Positions 8,686 through 18,097 of a DNA stretch of 64,000 bases are shown here, piece after piece. Numbering within the stretch: the stretch's first letter is position 1; each line of letters begins with the position of its first letter. Source of the DNA: Tropicimonas sp. IMCC34011. GTDB lineage: Bacteria; Pseudomonadota; Alphaproteobacteria; Rhodobacterales; Rhodobacteraceae. A program made the translations under genes and the position numbers. A model generated the notes under the pieces. It was not told where the DNA came from and ran no database searches. It saw only the letters and a program-made list of their open reading frames with translations. The stretch lies in the NCBI RefSeq assembly GCF_003390865.1, contig NZ_QMEJ01000001.1, positions 372,001-436,000 of the forward strand, read 5' to 3'.

Positions 8686-8781
8686 CGGATGGCGTCCCTC
8701 CCGGTTGCTCTCCGACCGCCCGCGTCGGGGACGGCCCGTCACTTTGCTTGCTCGTCACGTCCTGCCGCGCCGCCCCTCCAG

Positions 8782-9321
8782 TCAGCGCGTCCGTTCGTCC
8801 TGGGCGGCCGCCGTTTCACCCGGCGGCGCCTCGTTGCCGGCATCGGCGCGCGGGGTGGCCTCCGCCGCCTCCTCCGTCCCGGTGACCACCTCTTCGAAAC
8901 GGGTGAAGAACTGATCCGCCATCTTCTTTGCAAATCCGTCGATGATGCGGCTGCCGAGCTGAGCGAGTTTGCCGCCGACGCGGGCCTCGACATCGTAGTG
9001 AAGCTGTGTTGCGGCGCCGCCGTTCAGCGGCTCCAGCCGGACCTTTGCGCCGCCCTTGGCAAAACCGGCAGCGCCGCCCTTGCCCTCTCCAGTGATCGTC
9101 AGGCTTTCCGGGGGCACGCGGTCCTCCAGCGTGACGCGGCCGCCGAACGTGGCCTTCACGGGGCCGACCTTCTGAACGACCTTGGCGTCGAAGCCGTCCT
9201 CGGGCGAGCCTTCCATCTCCTGGCACCCGGGCACGCAGGCCTTGAGCACGTCCTTGTCCAGAAGCGCGTCCCACACGTCCTGCGGGGGTGCCTCTATCCT
9301 GCGGCTGTCCTTGAGTTCCAT
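8782..9321 (-). CDS. CoxG-like SRPBCC protein
   Basis: 179 residues, ATG at 9321 after GGGAGG. The CoxG/SRPBCC hallmarks are MELKDSRRIEAPPQDVWDALLD, VLKACVPGCQEMEG and the C-terminal GSRIIDGFAKKMADQFF helix. A Glu/Ala-rich tail (about 155-179) follows. In carboxidotrophs CoxG helps anchor the oxidase to the membrane; in other clusters it accompanies form II enzymes. Here it is the promoter-proximal gene, upstream of coxS. No coxDEF maturation genes are present nearby. Confidence 0.82.
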   Translation of the reverse strand: MELKDSRRIEAPPQDVWDALLDKDVLKACVPGCQEMEGSPEDGFDAKVVQKVGPVKATFGGRVTLEDRVPPESLTITGEGKGGAAGFAKGGAKVRLEPLNGGAATQLHYDVEARVGGKLAQLGSRIIDGFAKKMADQFFTRFEEVVTGTEEAAEATPRADAGNEAPPGETAAAQDERTR

Positions 9322-9712
9322 GCGACGCCTCCCTGCCCTCATCCTGCACCATTGGCGCACGATTGCGAGAAGAATCATGCCCGCAACCGGGATCGAGCCG
9401 GGAAGAAGAGGCGACGGTGAGGGTCCCCGCCCGGAACTGATGGGCGGGGATTGCACGAAGGCGACCCGTTGGGGGAGGCCACCTCCGCCCCTCACTCGTG
9501 ACGCATCGCGACCCGGGAGGTCCCCAGGCCGGACAGCAGAATGCACGGAGAGGCCTAAGGAAAAGTTTCACCGCGGTTTCGAAATAAGATGCGCCGCCTC
9601 GCCTCGCCCGTGCGGACCGGGTTGCGCATCGCGGAGGTTTAATCACTTGCGAGCGGCTCGTCGGCTGCTACCGTCCGACACGATGAAACACATGACCCGG
9701 AGGAGACATTCC
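9322..9712. other. divergent intergenic region (coxG / binding protein)
   Basis: 391 bases hold the promoters of both the minus-strand cox operon and the plus-strand binding-protein gene. I found no convincing -35/-10 pair, hairpin or operator. The only firm element is GGAGGAG at 9699, the ribosome-binding site for the gene at 9713. Confidence 0.4.
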
Positions 9713-10771
9713 ATGTCCAACCCGACCCGCACGGCCCGTCTGCTTGCCGGCGCCGCCCTTGCCGCCCTCGCCGCCGGTCCGGCCCTTGCGCAGGATTCCG
9801 ATCTGCTCGTCTTCGACTATTCCGGCTTCGAAGACCCCGGTTTCCATCCCGATTACATCGAGGCCAACGGCGCCAGCCCGACCTTCGCCTTCTTCGGTGA
9901 CGAGGACGAAGCCTTCCAGAAGCTGCAGAGCGGCTTCCGCGCGGATGTCTCTCACGTCTGCGCCGGATCGGTGACGAAATGGCAGGAGAGCGGCCTCCTT
10001 GAGCCGTGGGACACCTCGAAAATCGACGCCTGGGAGGACCTGAATCCCGAGCTGACCGGCCAGGACGTGACCACCGGCGCCGAGGACGTTTACTTCGTAC
10101 CGACCGATTTCGGCTCCACCGCGATCATCTACAACGAGGAGGACGTGCCCGCCGAGGATGTCGCCTCCCTCGACGTGTTCCTTAACCCCGCCTATGCCGG
10201 CCGCATGACGCTGCCCGACAATGTCGACGACGCCTATGCGCTTGCCTACCTCGCAACCGGCGTGACCGATTGGGGCGACGTGGACGATGCGGAGTTCGAG
10301 GCCGCGACCGACTGGCTGCGCCAGGTCCACCCGAACCTGCGCACCTACTGGCAGGATCCGGCGGAACTTGCGCAGCTGGTCTCCACCGGCGAAGTGCAGA
10401 TCGCCTGGGCCTGGAACGAGACCTACCCGACGCTCACCGAGATGGACTTCCCCGCCGGCTTCCAGCGGACGGCCGAAGAGGGCTCTTCCCTCTGGCTCTG
10501 CGGCTACGTGAACCTCGCCAGCGGCGAGGGCGTCGAAGACAAGGCCTACGACTTCATCAACGCGATGCTGGCGCCCACCTCGACCGACGCCCTTCTGACC
10601 GAAGGTTACGGTCAGGCGAACCAGGCGGCGATGTCCGAGAAGTCCCAGGAGGAGCTCGCCGCGTCCGGCCTCGAGGAGATCGACGCGCCGGTCCTCGCGC
10701 AGCTCCCGATGAGCCAGGAGCTGCGCCAGAAGCAGAACGAGGCCTTCGAACGGATCAAGGCCGGCTTCTGA
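9713..10771 (+). CDS. PotD-like ABC transporter periplasmic binding protein (orphan)
   Basis: 352 residues. ATG at 9713 is chosen over two in-frame ATGs upstream because GGAGGAG lies seven bases before it. A Sec signal peptide (MSNPTRTARLLAG...ALAQD) is followed by the family-1 extracellular binding fold of PotD/PotF type: FDYSGFEDPGFHPDY, FRADVSHVCAGSV, VPTDFGSTAIIYN, WAWNETYPTL. It probably binds a polyamine or related amine. No permease or ATPase gene is adjacent, and a terminator follows. Kynureninase and a PuuD-like amidase next door hint at amine or tryptophan metabolism, but this is weak. Confidence 0.82.
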   Translation: MSNPTRTARLLAGAALAALAAGPALAQDSDLLVFDYSGFEDPGFHPDYIEANGASPTFAFFGDEDEAFQKLQSGFRADVSHVCAGSVTKWQESGLLEPWDTSKIDAWEDLNPELTGQDVTTGAEDVYFVPTDFGSTAIIYNEEDVPAEDVASLDVFLNPAYAGRMTLPDNVDDAYALAYLATGVTDWGDVDDAEFEAATDWLRQVHPNLRTYWQDPAELAQLVSTGEVQIAWAWNETYPTLTEMDFPAGFQRTAEEGSSLWLCGYVNLASGEGVEDKAYDFINAMLAPTSTDALLTEGYGQANQAAMSEKSQEELAASGLEEIDAPVLAQLPMSQELRQKQNEAFERIKAGF

Positions 10772-10792
10772 TCCCTGCCGCTTGATACTCCT

Positions 10793-10825
10793 GTCGCGCC
10801 CCGGACGTCCCTGGGCGCGACTTTT
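10793..10825 (+). terminator. rho-independent terminator after the binding protein
   Basis: GTCGCGCCC at 10793 pairs perfectly with GGGCGCGAC at 10813 (9-bp stem, 11-base loop) and is followed by TTTTC. It isolates the binding-protein transcript from kynU. Confidence 0.8.
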
Positions 10826-10895
10826 CATGTCATGCCCGGTGGTCCTTGCGGCGGCGCAGGACTTCTCAAACCAGGCTAACGGAGGCCCTGCGCTC

Positions 10896-12071
10896 ATGAT
10901 GAAAGAGCGATTCATCCTGCCGGACGGACTCGTCTATCTCGACGGCAATTCGCTCGGCCCCCTGCCCCGCGCCGCGTCGGAGCGCGTCGGGCGGACGGTG
11001 GAGCTCGAATGGGGGCGACTGGCGATTGCCGGCTGGAACCGGGCCGGCTGGATCGGTCAACCGATGGCGCTCGGGGATCGGATCGGGCGCCTGATCGGTG
11101 CGGAGCCCGGCTCCGTCTCCGTCGGCGACACGCTTTCGGTGAAGGTATTCCAGCTCGTTGCAGCGGCTCTCTCGATGCGACCGGAGCGCAAGGTGGTCCT
11201 GTCCGACAGCGGGAACTTTCCGTCCGATCTCTACATGGCGGACGGTCTCGCCGAAGCGCTCGGGGACGTCGAGCTCGTCATCGTCGAGCCCGAGGAGATC
11301 GCCGGGCGGATCGGGCCCGATGTGGCGGTGCTGATGCTGACCGAAGTCGATTACCGGACGGGCCGCAAACACGACATGGCCGCCCTGACCCGCGCCGCGC
11401 ACGAAGCCGGCGCGCTGACGGTCTGGGATCTGGCGCATTCGGCCGGGGCCCTTCCGGTCGAGCTTGCCGGGGCCGGTGCCGATTTCGCATGTGGCTGCAC
11501 CTACAAGTACCTCAACGGGGGGCCGGGCGCGCCGGGATTTGCCTATGTCGCCCCGCGCCATGCCGACGTGGCGCGAACGATCCTGCAAGGGTGGCTCGGC
11601 CATGCGGAGCCGTTCGCCTTCGAACCGGGATACCGGCCGGCGGCCGGAGCGGAGCGGATGCGTGTTGGAACGCCGCCGATCCTTCAGATGGCGGCGCTGG
11701 AGGCGGCGCTCGATATCTGGGACGAGGTTGAAATGAGCGAGGTGCGCGCGCGCTCGATCGCGCTGTCGGAGCGCTTCATCGCGGCCGTCGGGAGCGCATG
11801 CCCGGATCTCGAGCTTGTCTCTCCGCGCGATCCGGAGGCGCGGGGCAGCCAGGTGTCGTTCCGGTTCGAGCACGGCTACGCGGCGATGCAGGCCCTGATC
11901 GCGCGTGGCGTCGTAGGCGACTTCAGGGCGCCGGACATCATGCGCTTCGGCATCACGCCGCTCTACCTCTCCGAAGAGGATATCGACGTCGCCGCAGGCG
12001 TCATTGCCGAGGTGATGAACGAACGGCTCTGGGACGACCCCGCCTATGCCACCCGGTCACTCGTGACCTGA
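10896..12071 (+). CDS. kynU: kynureninase
   Basis: 391 residues. Two adjacent ATGs (10896, 10899) follow GGAGG at 10881. Family hallmarks: YLDGNSLGPLP near the N-terminus, SDSGNFPSDLYMADGL, VWDLAHSAGALPV and the PLP-lysine region CTYKYLNGGPG (Lys204). The enzyme is a fold-type I PLP hydrolase cleaving kynurenine to anthranilate and alanine (or 3-hydroxykynurenine to 3-hydroxyanthranilate). It ends four bases before the convergent PuuD-like gene. Tryptophan 2,3-dioxygenase and formamidase genes are not in the window, so the rest of the pathway must lie elsewhere. Confidence 0.92.
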   Translation: MMKERFILPDGLVYLDGNSLGPLPRAASERVGRTVELEWGRLAIAGWNRAGWIGQPMALGDRIGRLIGAEPGSVSVGDTLSVKVFQLVAAALSMRPERKVVLSDSGNFPSDLYMADGLAEALGDVELVIVEPEEIAGRIGPDVAVLMLTEVDYRTGRKHDMAALTRAAHEAGALTVWDLAHSAGALPVELAGAGADFACGCTYKYLNGGPGAPGFAYVAPRHADVARTILQGWLGHAEPFAFEPGYRPAAGAERMRVGTPPILQMAALEAALDIWDEVEMSEVRARSIALSERFIAAVGSACPDLELVSPRDPEARGSQVSFRFEHGYAAMQALIARGVVGDFRAPDIMRFGITPLYLSEEDIDVAAGVIAEVMNERLWDDPAYATRSLVT

Positions 12072-12075
12072 TCCG

Positions 12076-12849
12076 TCAGGCGGACAGCCGAACGGGCTGA
12101 CGTCCACCCTCGGCCCAGGCCCGGACGGCATCGCCGAAGGCGGTGAAGAGGGGGCGGGACACGGGATCCTCGGCGGCCCGATACTCGGGGTGCCACTGCA
12201 CGGAGAGTGTGAACCCCGGAGCGCCGTCCACGTAGATCGCTTCGGGGGTTCCGTCCGGCGCGTGACCGTCGACGACGATGCGCCCACCGGCAGACTTGAT
12301 GCCCTGGCCGTGGAGGGTGTTGGTCATCACCTCACGCGCGCCGAAGAGCCGGTGGAAGGGGCCGCTCTCGCCGAACGTCACCTTGTGACGCAGCTCGAAC
12401 TTCTCCTCGATGGTGCCATCGGGTGGCATGCGATGGTTCATCCGCCCCGGAAGATCGCGGATCTCGGGATGAAGCGTGCCGCCGAATGCCACGTTGACCT
12501 CCTGGAAGCCGCGGCAAATGCCCAGATAGGGCTGCCCGCGGCGGGTCAGCTCGCGAATGAGCGGAAGGGTGATCGCATCACGCGACCGGTCAAAATCGCC
12601 ATGCGCCTCGGTCGCCGCCTCGCCGTACTCCTCCGGATGCACGTTCGGACGGCCGCCGGTGAAGAGAAAGCCGTCGAAGCTCTCCAGAAGCTCCTCCACC
12701 GTCACGAAGCGCGGATCGGCCGCAATGAGAAGAGGCAGGGCGTTCGTCACCTCCGCCACGGCCTCGGTGTTCATCACGCCGCCGGCGTGAACCTTGTAGG
12801 TCCCGTCCAAAATGGCGGGGTTGCAGATGATGCCGACGCGTGGACGCAT
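12076..12849 (-). CDS. gamma-glutamyl-GABA hydrolase (PuuD)-like class I amidotransferase
   Basis: 257 residues, ATG at 12849. Peptidase C26 pattern: N-terminal GIICNP, TGGRPNVHPEEY, nucleophile elbow LGICRG (Cys112), later QWHPEY carrying the catalytic His. PuuD-type enzymes release the amino acid from gamma-glutamyl amines in putrescine use; homologues act on other gamma-glutamyl compounds. It is on the minus strand, 143 bp after the end of aglK, probably with its own promoter, and converges on kynU. No puuABC partners are present, so the substrate is open. Confidence 0.85.
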   Translation of the reverse strand: MRPRVGIICNPAILDGTYKVHAGGVMNTEAVAEVTNALPLLIAADPRFVTVEELLESFDGFLFTGGRPNVHPEEYGEAATEAHGDFDRSRDAITLPLIRELTRRGQPYLGICRGFQEVNVAFGGTLHPEIRDLPGRMNHRMPPDGTIEEKFELRHKVTFGESGPFHRLFGAREVMTNTLHGQGIKSAGGRIVVDGHAPDGTPEAIYVDGAPGFTLSVQWHPEYRAAEDPVSRPLFTAFGDAVRAWAEGGRQPVRLSA

Positions 12850-12992
12850 GTGGCTGATCGTCTCCTTGGGGGTTCGAGCCAGAGACTATGCGCTCCCGGT
12901 CGTCCCGCAAAGGGGGAGAAGGCGCACATCTCTCCGCTTGTCCGCGCACGAAGCCCTCTGCCTGCGATGAAGGCGCAAGCGGGGCCGCACGC

Positions 12993-14087
<1,095 letters not shown>

Positions 14088-14112
14088 GTCGTCCCTCCCC
14101 TCGATGACGGGA

Positions 14113-15795
14113 TCAGCCGTCCGATTCTTCTTCCGTGGCAAAGAGCGCCTGCCAGGCCGGCAACGTGTAACGGTCGTCCGAAACCTGCTCGGCCTCGAAC
14201 GGAGCGGCCGGATCGCGCAGCCAGCGCCCTTCGGGCAGGCTGATCTCCCGCGGGCGGCCCGTCAGGTTGAAGGCGCAGAAGACCCTGCCGCCCGCCTCTC
14301 CCCTGAGGAACGAGACGTAGCCCTCGTCGAACTCGGCGAGCTCCAGGTCTCCCTTGACGAGCGCCGGATGGGTGCCGCGGAAGCGGATCATCTCGCGATA
14401 GAAGGCCAGCGTGGAGGATGGGTCCCGCCCCTGCTCGCTCACCGCGCGGTCGAGATGTTCGACGGCGACGGGCAGCCACGGCTTGGCATCCGAGAAGCCG
14501 GCGTTGCGGCCTTCGGCGTTCCACGGCATCGGCGTGCGGCAGCCGTCCCGGCCCTTGAACTTCGGCCAAAAGCGCTTGCCGTAGGGATCCTGAAGGTCCT
14601 CGTACGCGACATAGGCCTCGCCCAGCCCCAGCTCCTCGCCCTGGTAGAGACAGACCGAGCCCTTGATCGACATAAGAAGCGCCGCGTAGAGCCGCCGGGC
14701 CGGCTCGCCCAGGCCCCAGCGACTGGGATGGCGGACGACGTCGTGATTGGAATAGGCCCAGCAGGCCCAGCCATCCTTCACGAAGCGGGCGAATTTCTGC
14801 AGCACGTGGGCGACCTCGCGGCCCCCGGGATAGGTGCTCGAGAGGAAATCGAAATCATAGCACATGTGCAGCAGATCGTTGCCGGCGGTGTATTCCGCCT
14901 GGACGATGGTGCCGCGCTGGCTCTCGCCGACCTCACCGACGGAGGCCGCGGCCGGATACTCGTCCATCACCGCACGCAGACGGCGCAGGAAGGCGAGGTT
15001 CTCGGGCTGGGTCTTGTCGTAGAGATGGTCCTGGAAGTTGTAAGGGTTCACCGACGGCGCGGTATTGTCGTTCCGCTCCTCTTCGGGCAGCGGCGGATTG
15101 TCCCGAAGCTGCTCGTCGTGGAAGTAGAAATTGACGGTGTCGAGCCTGAAGCCGTCCACGCCCCGGTCGAGCCAGAAGCGGGCAATGTCCAGCATCTCGT
15201 CCTGCACCGCGGGATTGTGGAAGTTGAGGTCCGGCTGCTCGGCGAGGAAGTTGTGCAGGTAATACTGCATCCGCTCGCTGTCCCACTGCCAGGCGGGACC
15301 GCCGAAGATCGACAGCCAGTTGTTTGGGACGGTGCCGTCCGGCTTGGGATCCGCCCAGACATACCAGTCCGCCTTCGCATTCGTGCGGTTCGAGCGGCTC
15401 TCCTTGAACCACGGATGCTCCGAGGAGGAATGCGACATCACCAGATCGATCAGCACACGCAGGCCGAGCTCGTGAGCCCGCGCGATCAGCGCATCGAAGT
15501 CGCCGAGCGTTCCGAAGAGCGGATCGACATCCCGGTAATCGCTCACATCGTAGCCGAAATCGAGCATCGGGGAGCGGAAGAACGGAGAGATCCAGATCGC
15601 GTCGACGCCGAGATCCGACACGTGGGTCAGCCGGTGAATGATGCCGGAGAGGTCCCCCACCCCATCATTGTTGCTGTCCTGGAAGGAGCGCGGATAGATC
15701 TGGTAAATGACTGCCCCGCGCCACCAGTCCCTGTCCGCCTTCGGCGGCTCGGAGGAATGGCCGGCGGCGGCGGCAGCGCTGGCTGAAAAGCTCAT
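14113..15795 (-). CDS. aglA: GH13 alpha-glucosidase
   Basis: 560 residues. GH13 oligo-1,6-glucosidase/alpha-glucosidase type: WWRGAVIYQIYPRSFQD, LIDLVMSHSS, nucleophile in GFRLDTVN (Asp219), acid/base in SVGEVGE (Glu288) and SNHD (Asp352). There is no signal peptide, so it acts in the cytoplasm on sugars imported by AglEFGK, hydrolysing maltose, sucrose, trehalose or related glucosides to glucose. It lies between the permease genes and aglK in the agl order known from rhizobia. Confidence 0.93.
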   Translation of the reverse strand: MSFSASAAAAAGHSSEPPKADRDWWRGAVIYQIYPRSFQDSNNDGVGDLSGIIHRLTHVSDLGVDAIWISPFFRSPMLDFGYDVSDYRDVDPLFGTLGDFDALIARAHELGLRVLIDLVMSHSSSEHPWFKESRSNRTNAKADWYVWADPKPDGTVPNNWLSIFGGPAWQWDSERMQYYLHNFLAEQPDLNFHNPAVQDEMLDIARFWLDRGVDGFRLDTVNFYFHDEQLRDNPPLPEEERNDNTAPSVNPYNFQDHLYDKTQPENLAFLRRLRAVMDEYPAAASVGEVGESQRGTIVQAEYTAGNDLLHMCYDFDFLSSTYPGGREVAHVLQKFARFVKDGWACWAYSNHDVVRHPSRWGLGEPARRLYAALLMSIKGSVCLYQGEELGLGEAYVAYEDLQDPYGKRFWPKFKGRDGCRTPMPWNAEGRNAGFSDAKPWLPVAVEHLDRAVSEQGRDPSSTLAFYREMIRFRGTHPALVKGDLELAEFDEGYVSFLRGEAGGRVFCAFNLTGRPREISLPEGRWLRDPAAPFEAEQVSDDRYTLPAWQALFATEEESDG

Positions 15796-15811
15796 TCGGA
15801 AGCCTCGTCTG

Positions 15812-16963
15812 TCACTTCACGGACCCTGCAAGCAGGCCCCGGACGAGATACCGCTGCATCGCGAAGAACACCACCAGCGGAACCGAGATCGAGACGAAAG
15901 CCGCCGTCGCGAGGATTTCCCAGTTGCCGCCCCGCGTGCCGAGAAGTTCCACGATCTGGCGGGTCATCACCGTGGTCTGCCCCGAGGCGTCGATCAGGAA
16001 GACGAGCGCGACGAGAAGGTCGTTCCACGTCCAGAGGAACTGGAAGATCGCGAAGGAGGCGAGCGCCGGGAAGGACAGCGGCAGCACGATGCGGGTGAAG
16101 ATCTGGAAATCCGTCGCCCCGTCGACCTTGGCATTCTCGATGATGTCCTTGGGCAGACCCACCATGTAGTTGCGAAGGAGGTAAACGGCGAGCGGCATCC
16201 CGAAGGCGGTATGCGCAAGCCACACCCCCATGTAGCCCTTGCCGATGCCGATAGAGAGGTGCAGCCGCAGAAGCGGGATCAGGGCAAGCTGCAGCGGCAC
16301 GACGAGGAGCGCGACGACCGCGGCCACAAGGAGCGCGCGCCCCGGGAAATCCATCCATGCAAGCGCGTAGGCGGCGAAGGCGGCGATCAGGATCGGGATG
16401 ATCGTCGCCGGGATGGTGACGGTGAGCGTGTTGAAGAAGGCTTTCGCCATGCCTTCCCGGCTGTCATCCGAGAAAAGGATCCGCTCGTAATTGTCGAGCG
16501 TGAATTCGGGCGGCACCGTCGCCGAGACGAAGACCCTCTCGCCCCGCCCTTCGAACGCTTCGGCAGACGTGAGACGATAGGTTCCGTCCTCCTCCAGCGT
16601 CATGGTCTCGCCACCCCGCATCTCGGCGGTCTTGCCGGGCGCATAGGCGGACACGTCCCGGGCGGATGTGCCCCAGGCGGAGATATCCAGATCACCAGCC
16701 CCGTTCTGTTCGAGAAGATTGCCCTCGATGACGTAGAGATCGCCATCCTGCGTCATCTCGTCCGGACCGGCGGTCCGAAGCTGGAGGCTTTCCTCCTGCG
16801 GAAAGGGGGCGGCCCACCAGCCGGATCCGGCGATCTGGTCCGCCGTACGGAAGGAGGACACCAGCAGGCCCAGCGTCGGCAGGAGCCACAGGAGCACCAG
16901 AAGCGCCACCGAGATATGCACGGCCCATGTCAGGCTCGATTTGTGTCCGGCGATATTGTCCAT
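15812..16963 (-). CDS. aglG: alpha-glucoside ABC transporter permease AglG
   Basis: 383 residues. MalG-like carbohydrate permease with a hydrophobic TM1 (about 13-36), a large periplasmic insertion (about 45-160, YVIEGNLL...VSATVPPEF) characteristic of AglG, then five more helices. The EAA loop reads ENAKVDGATDFQIFTRIVLP. It ends 16 bp before aglA. It forms the translocation channel with AglF. Confidence 0.92.
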   Translation of the reverse strand: MDNIAGHKSSLTWAVHISVALLVLLWLLPTLGLLVSSFRTADQIAGSGWWAAPFPQEESLQLRTAGPDEMTQDGDLYVIEGNLLEQNGAGDLDISAWGTSARDVSAYAPGKTAEMRGGETMTLEEDGTYRLTSAEAFEGRGERVFVSATVPPEFTLDNYERILFSDDSREGMAKAFFNTLTVTIPATIIPILIAAFAAYALAWMDFPGRALLVAAVVALLVVPLQLALIPLLRLHLSIGIGKGYMGVWLAHTAFGMPLAVYLLRNYMVGLPKDIIENAKVDGATDFQIFTRIVLPLSFPALASFAIFQFLWTWNDLLVALVFLIDASGQTTVMTRQIVELLGTRGGNWEILATAAFVSISVPLVVFFAMQRYLVRGLLAGSVK

Positions 16964-16979
16964 GACGTCCGCTCCCCCT

Positions 16980-17984
16980 TCAGCGCATTTCCTTGCGCGC
17001 GTTGTAGACGTTCCAGACCAGGATCGGCGTGACGAGCAGCATGATCACCATGGCCCCGGCCGATCCCACGCCCCAGTCGTTCGCGCGGAAGAGCTTGTCG
17101 TACATGTAGTTGGCCAGAACCTGCGTCTCGAACTGGCCATTGGTCATCGCGTAGACGATGTCGAAGATCTTGAGGACGATCACCGTGATCGTCGTCCAGA
17201 CGACGAGGATCGTGCCCATGATCTGCGGCACCTTGATCTGGAAGAAGACGCGCAGAGGCCCTGCCCCGTCGACGATCGCGGCCTCGACGGTCTCCTCCGG
17301 GATGCCCCTGAGCGCTGCGGAGAGGATCACCATGGCAAAGCCCGTCTGGATCCAGACGAGCACGGCCATGAGAAAGAAGTTATTCCAGAACGGAATGGTC
17401 AGCCAGGTCTGCGGCGCATCGCCGCCGAGGCCGAGGTAGATCGCGTTGAGGATACCGATCTGGTCCTGCCCGAGCGGACGGGCGTCGTAGACCAGCTTCC
17501 AGATCACCGCGGCGCCGACGAAGGAGATCGCCATCGGCATGAAGATCAGCGACTTGGCGACGGCGCCCCAGCCGATCCGGTCGGTGAGCTGGGCGGCGAG
17601 AAGCCCGAAGGCCGTTGAGGCCGCCGGCACGACGACCAGCCAGAGCATGTTGTTCAGGAGCGCCTCGCGGAACTTCGGCTCGTTCCACATCTGGACGTAG
17701 TTGTCGAAGCCGACGAACTCGTACCCCGATCCGACCCGCTGGGTCAGCGACAGGCGCAGCGTCTCCACCACGGGGTAGGCGAGGTAGACGCCGAGGACGA
17801 GCAGCGCGGGGAACAGGAAGAGCCACGGACGGACCATGTTCGCCCGGTTGATGTTCTGCCCGGCCTTCTCGCCCTTCGCGGGGAAGATCACCCGGTCGAG
17901 GATCTGGTTCGACGACCAGAAGTACCCGACGCAGACCGCAACGGCCAGAACGACGATGATGACACCTTGCAGGGCTGGATTCAT
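16980..17984 (-). CDS. aglF: alpha-glucoside ABC transporter permease AglF
   Basis: 334 residues. MalF-like permease with an N-terminal helix (about 7-25), a charged cytoplasmic segment, further helices beginning WLFLFPALLVLGVYLAYP and an EAA loop EETVEAAIVDGAGPLRVFFQIKVP. It starts 113 bp after aglE, with a stem-loop in the gap that may limit read-through. It is 16 bp from aglG. It pairs with AglG in the inner membrane. Confidence 0.92.
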   Translation of the reverse strand: MNPALQGVIIVVLAVAVCVGYFWSSNQILDRVIFPAKGEKAGQNINRANMVRPWLFLFPALLVLGVYLAYPVVETLRLSLTQRVGSGYEFVGFDNYVQMWNEPKFREALLNNMLWLVVVPAASTAFGLLAAQLTDRIGWGAVAKSLIFMPMAISFVGAAVIWKLVYDARPLGQDQIGILNAIYLGLGGDAPQTWLTIPFWNNFFLMAVLVWIQTGFAMVILSAALRGIPEETVEAAIVDGAGPLRVFFQIKVPQIMGTILVVWTTITVIVLKIFDIVYAMTNGQFETQVLANYMYDKLFRANDWGVGSAGAMVIMLLVTPILVWNVYNARKEMR

Positions 17985-18065
17985 CTGGTCCTCACGAGAT
18001 CAGGCGGCGGTGACGATGGGCCCGGACGGAATGTGCCGCCCGGACCGGTCGCGAGGTGAATGCGG

Positions 18066-18087
18066 CGGCCGGAGCGTTCTCCGGCCG
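18066..18087 (-). other. intercistronic stem-loop between aglE and aglF
   Basis: CGGCCGGAG-CGTT-CTCCGGCCG: perfect 9-bp arms, 10 bases downstream of the aglE stop, with no T run. The placement is typical of structures that stabilise binding-protein mRNA and lower expression of the permease genes behind it. Confidence 0.6.
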
Positions 18088-18097
18088 GGCCGCGACG

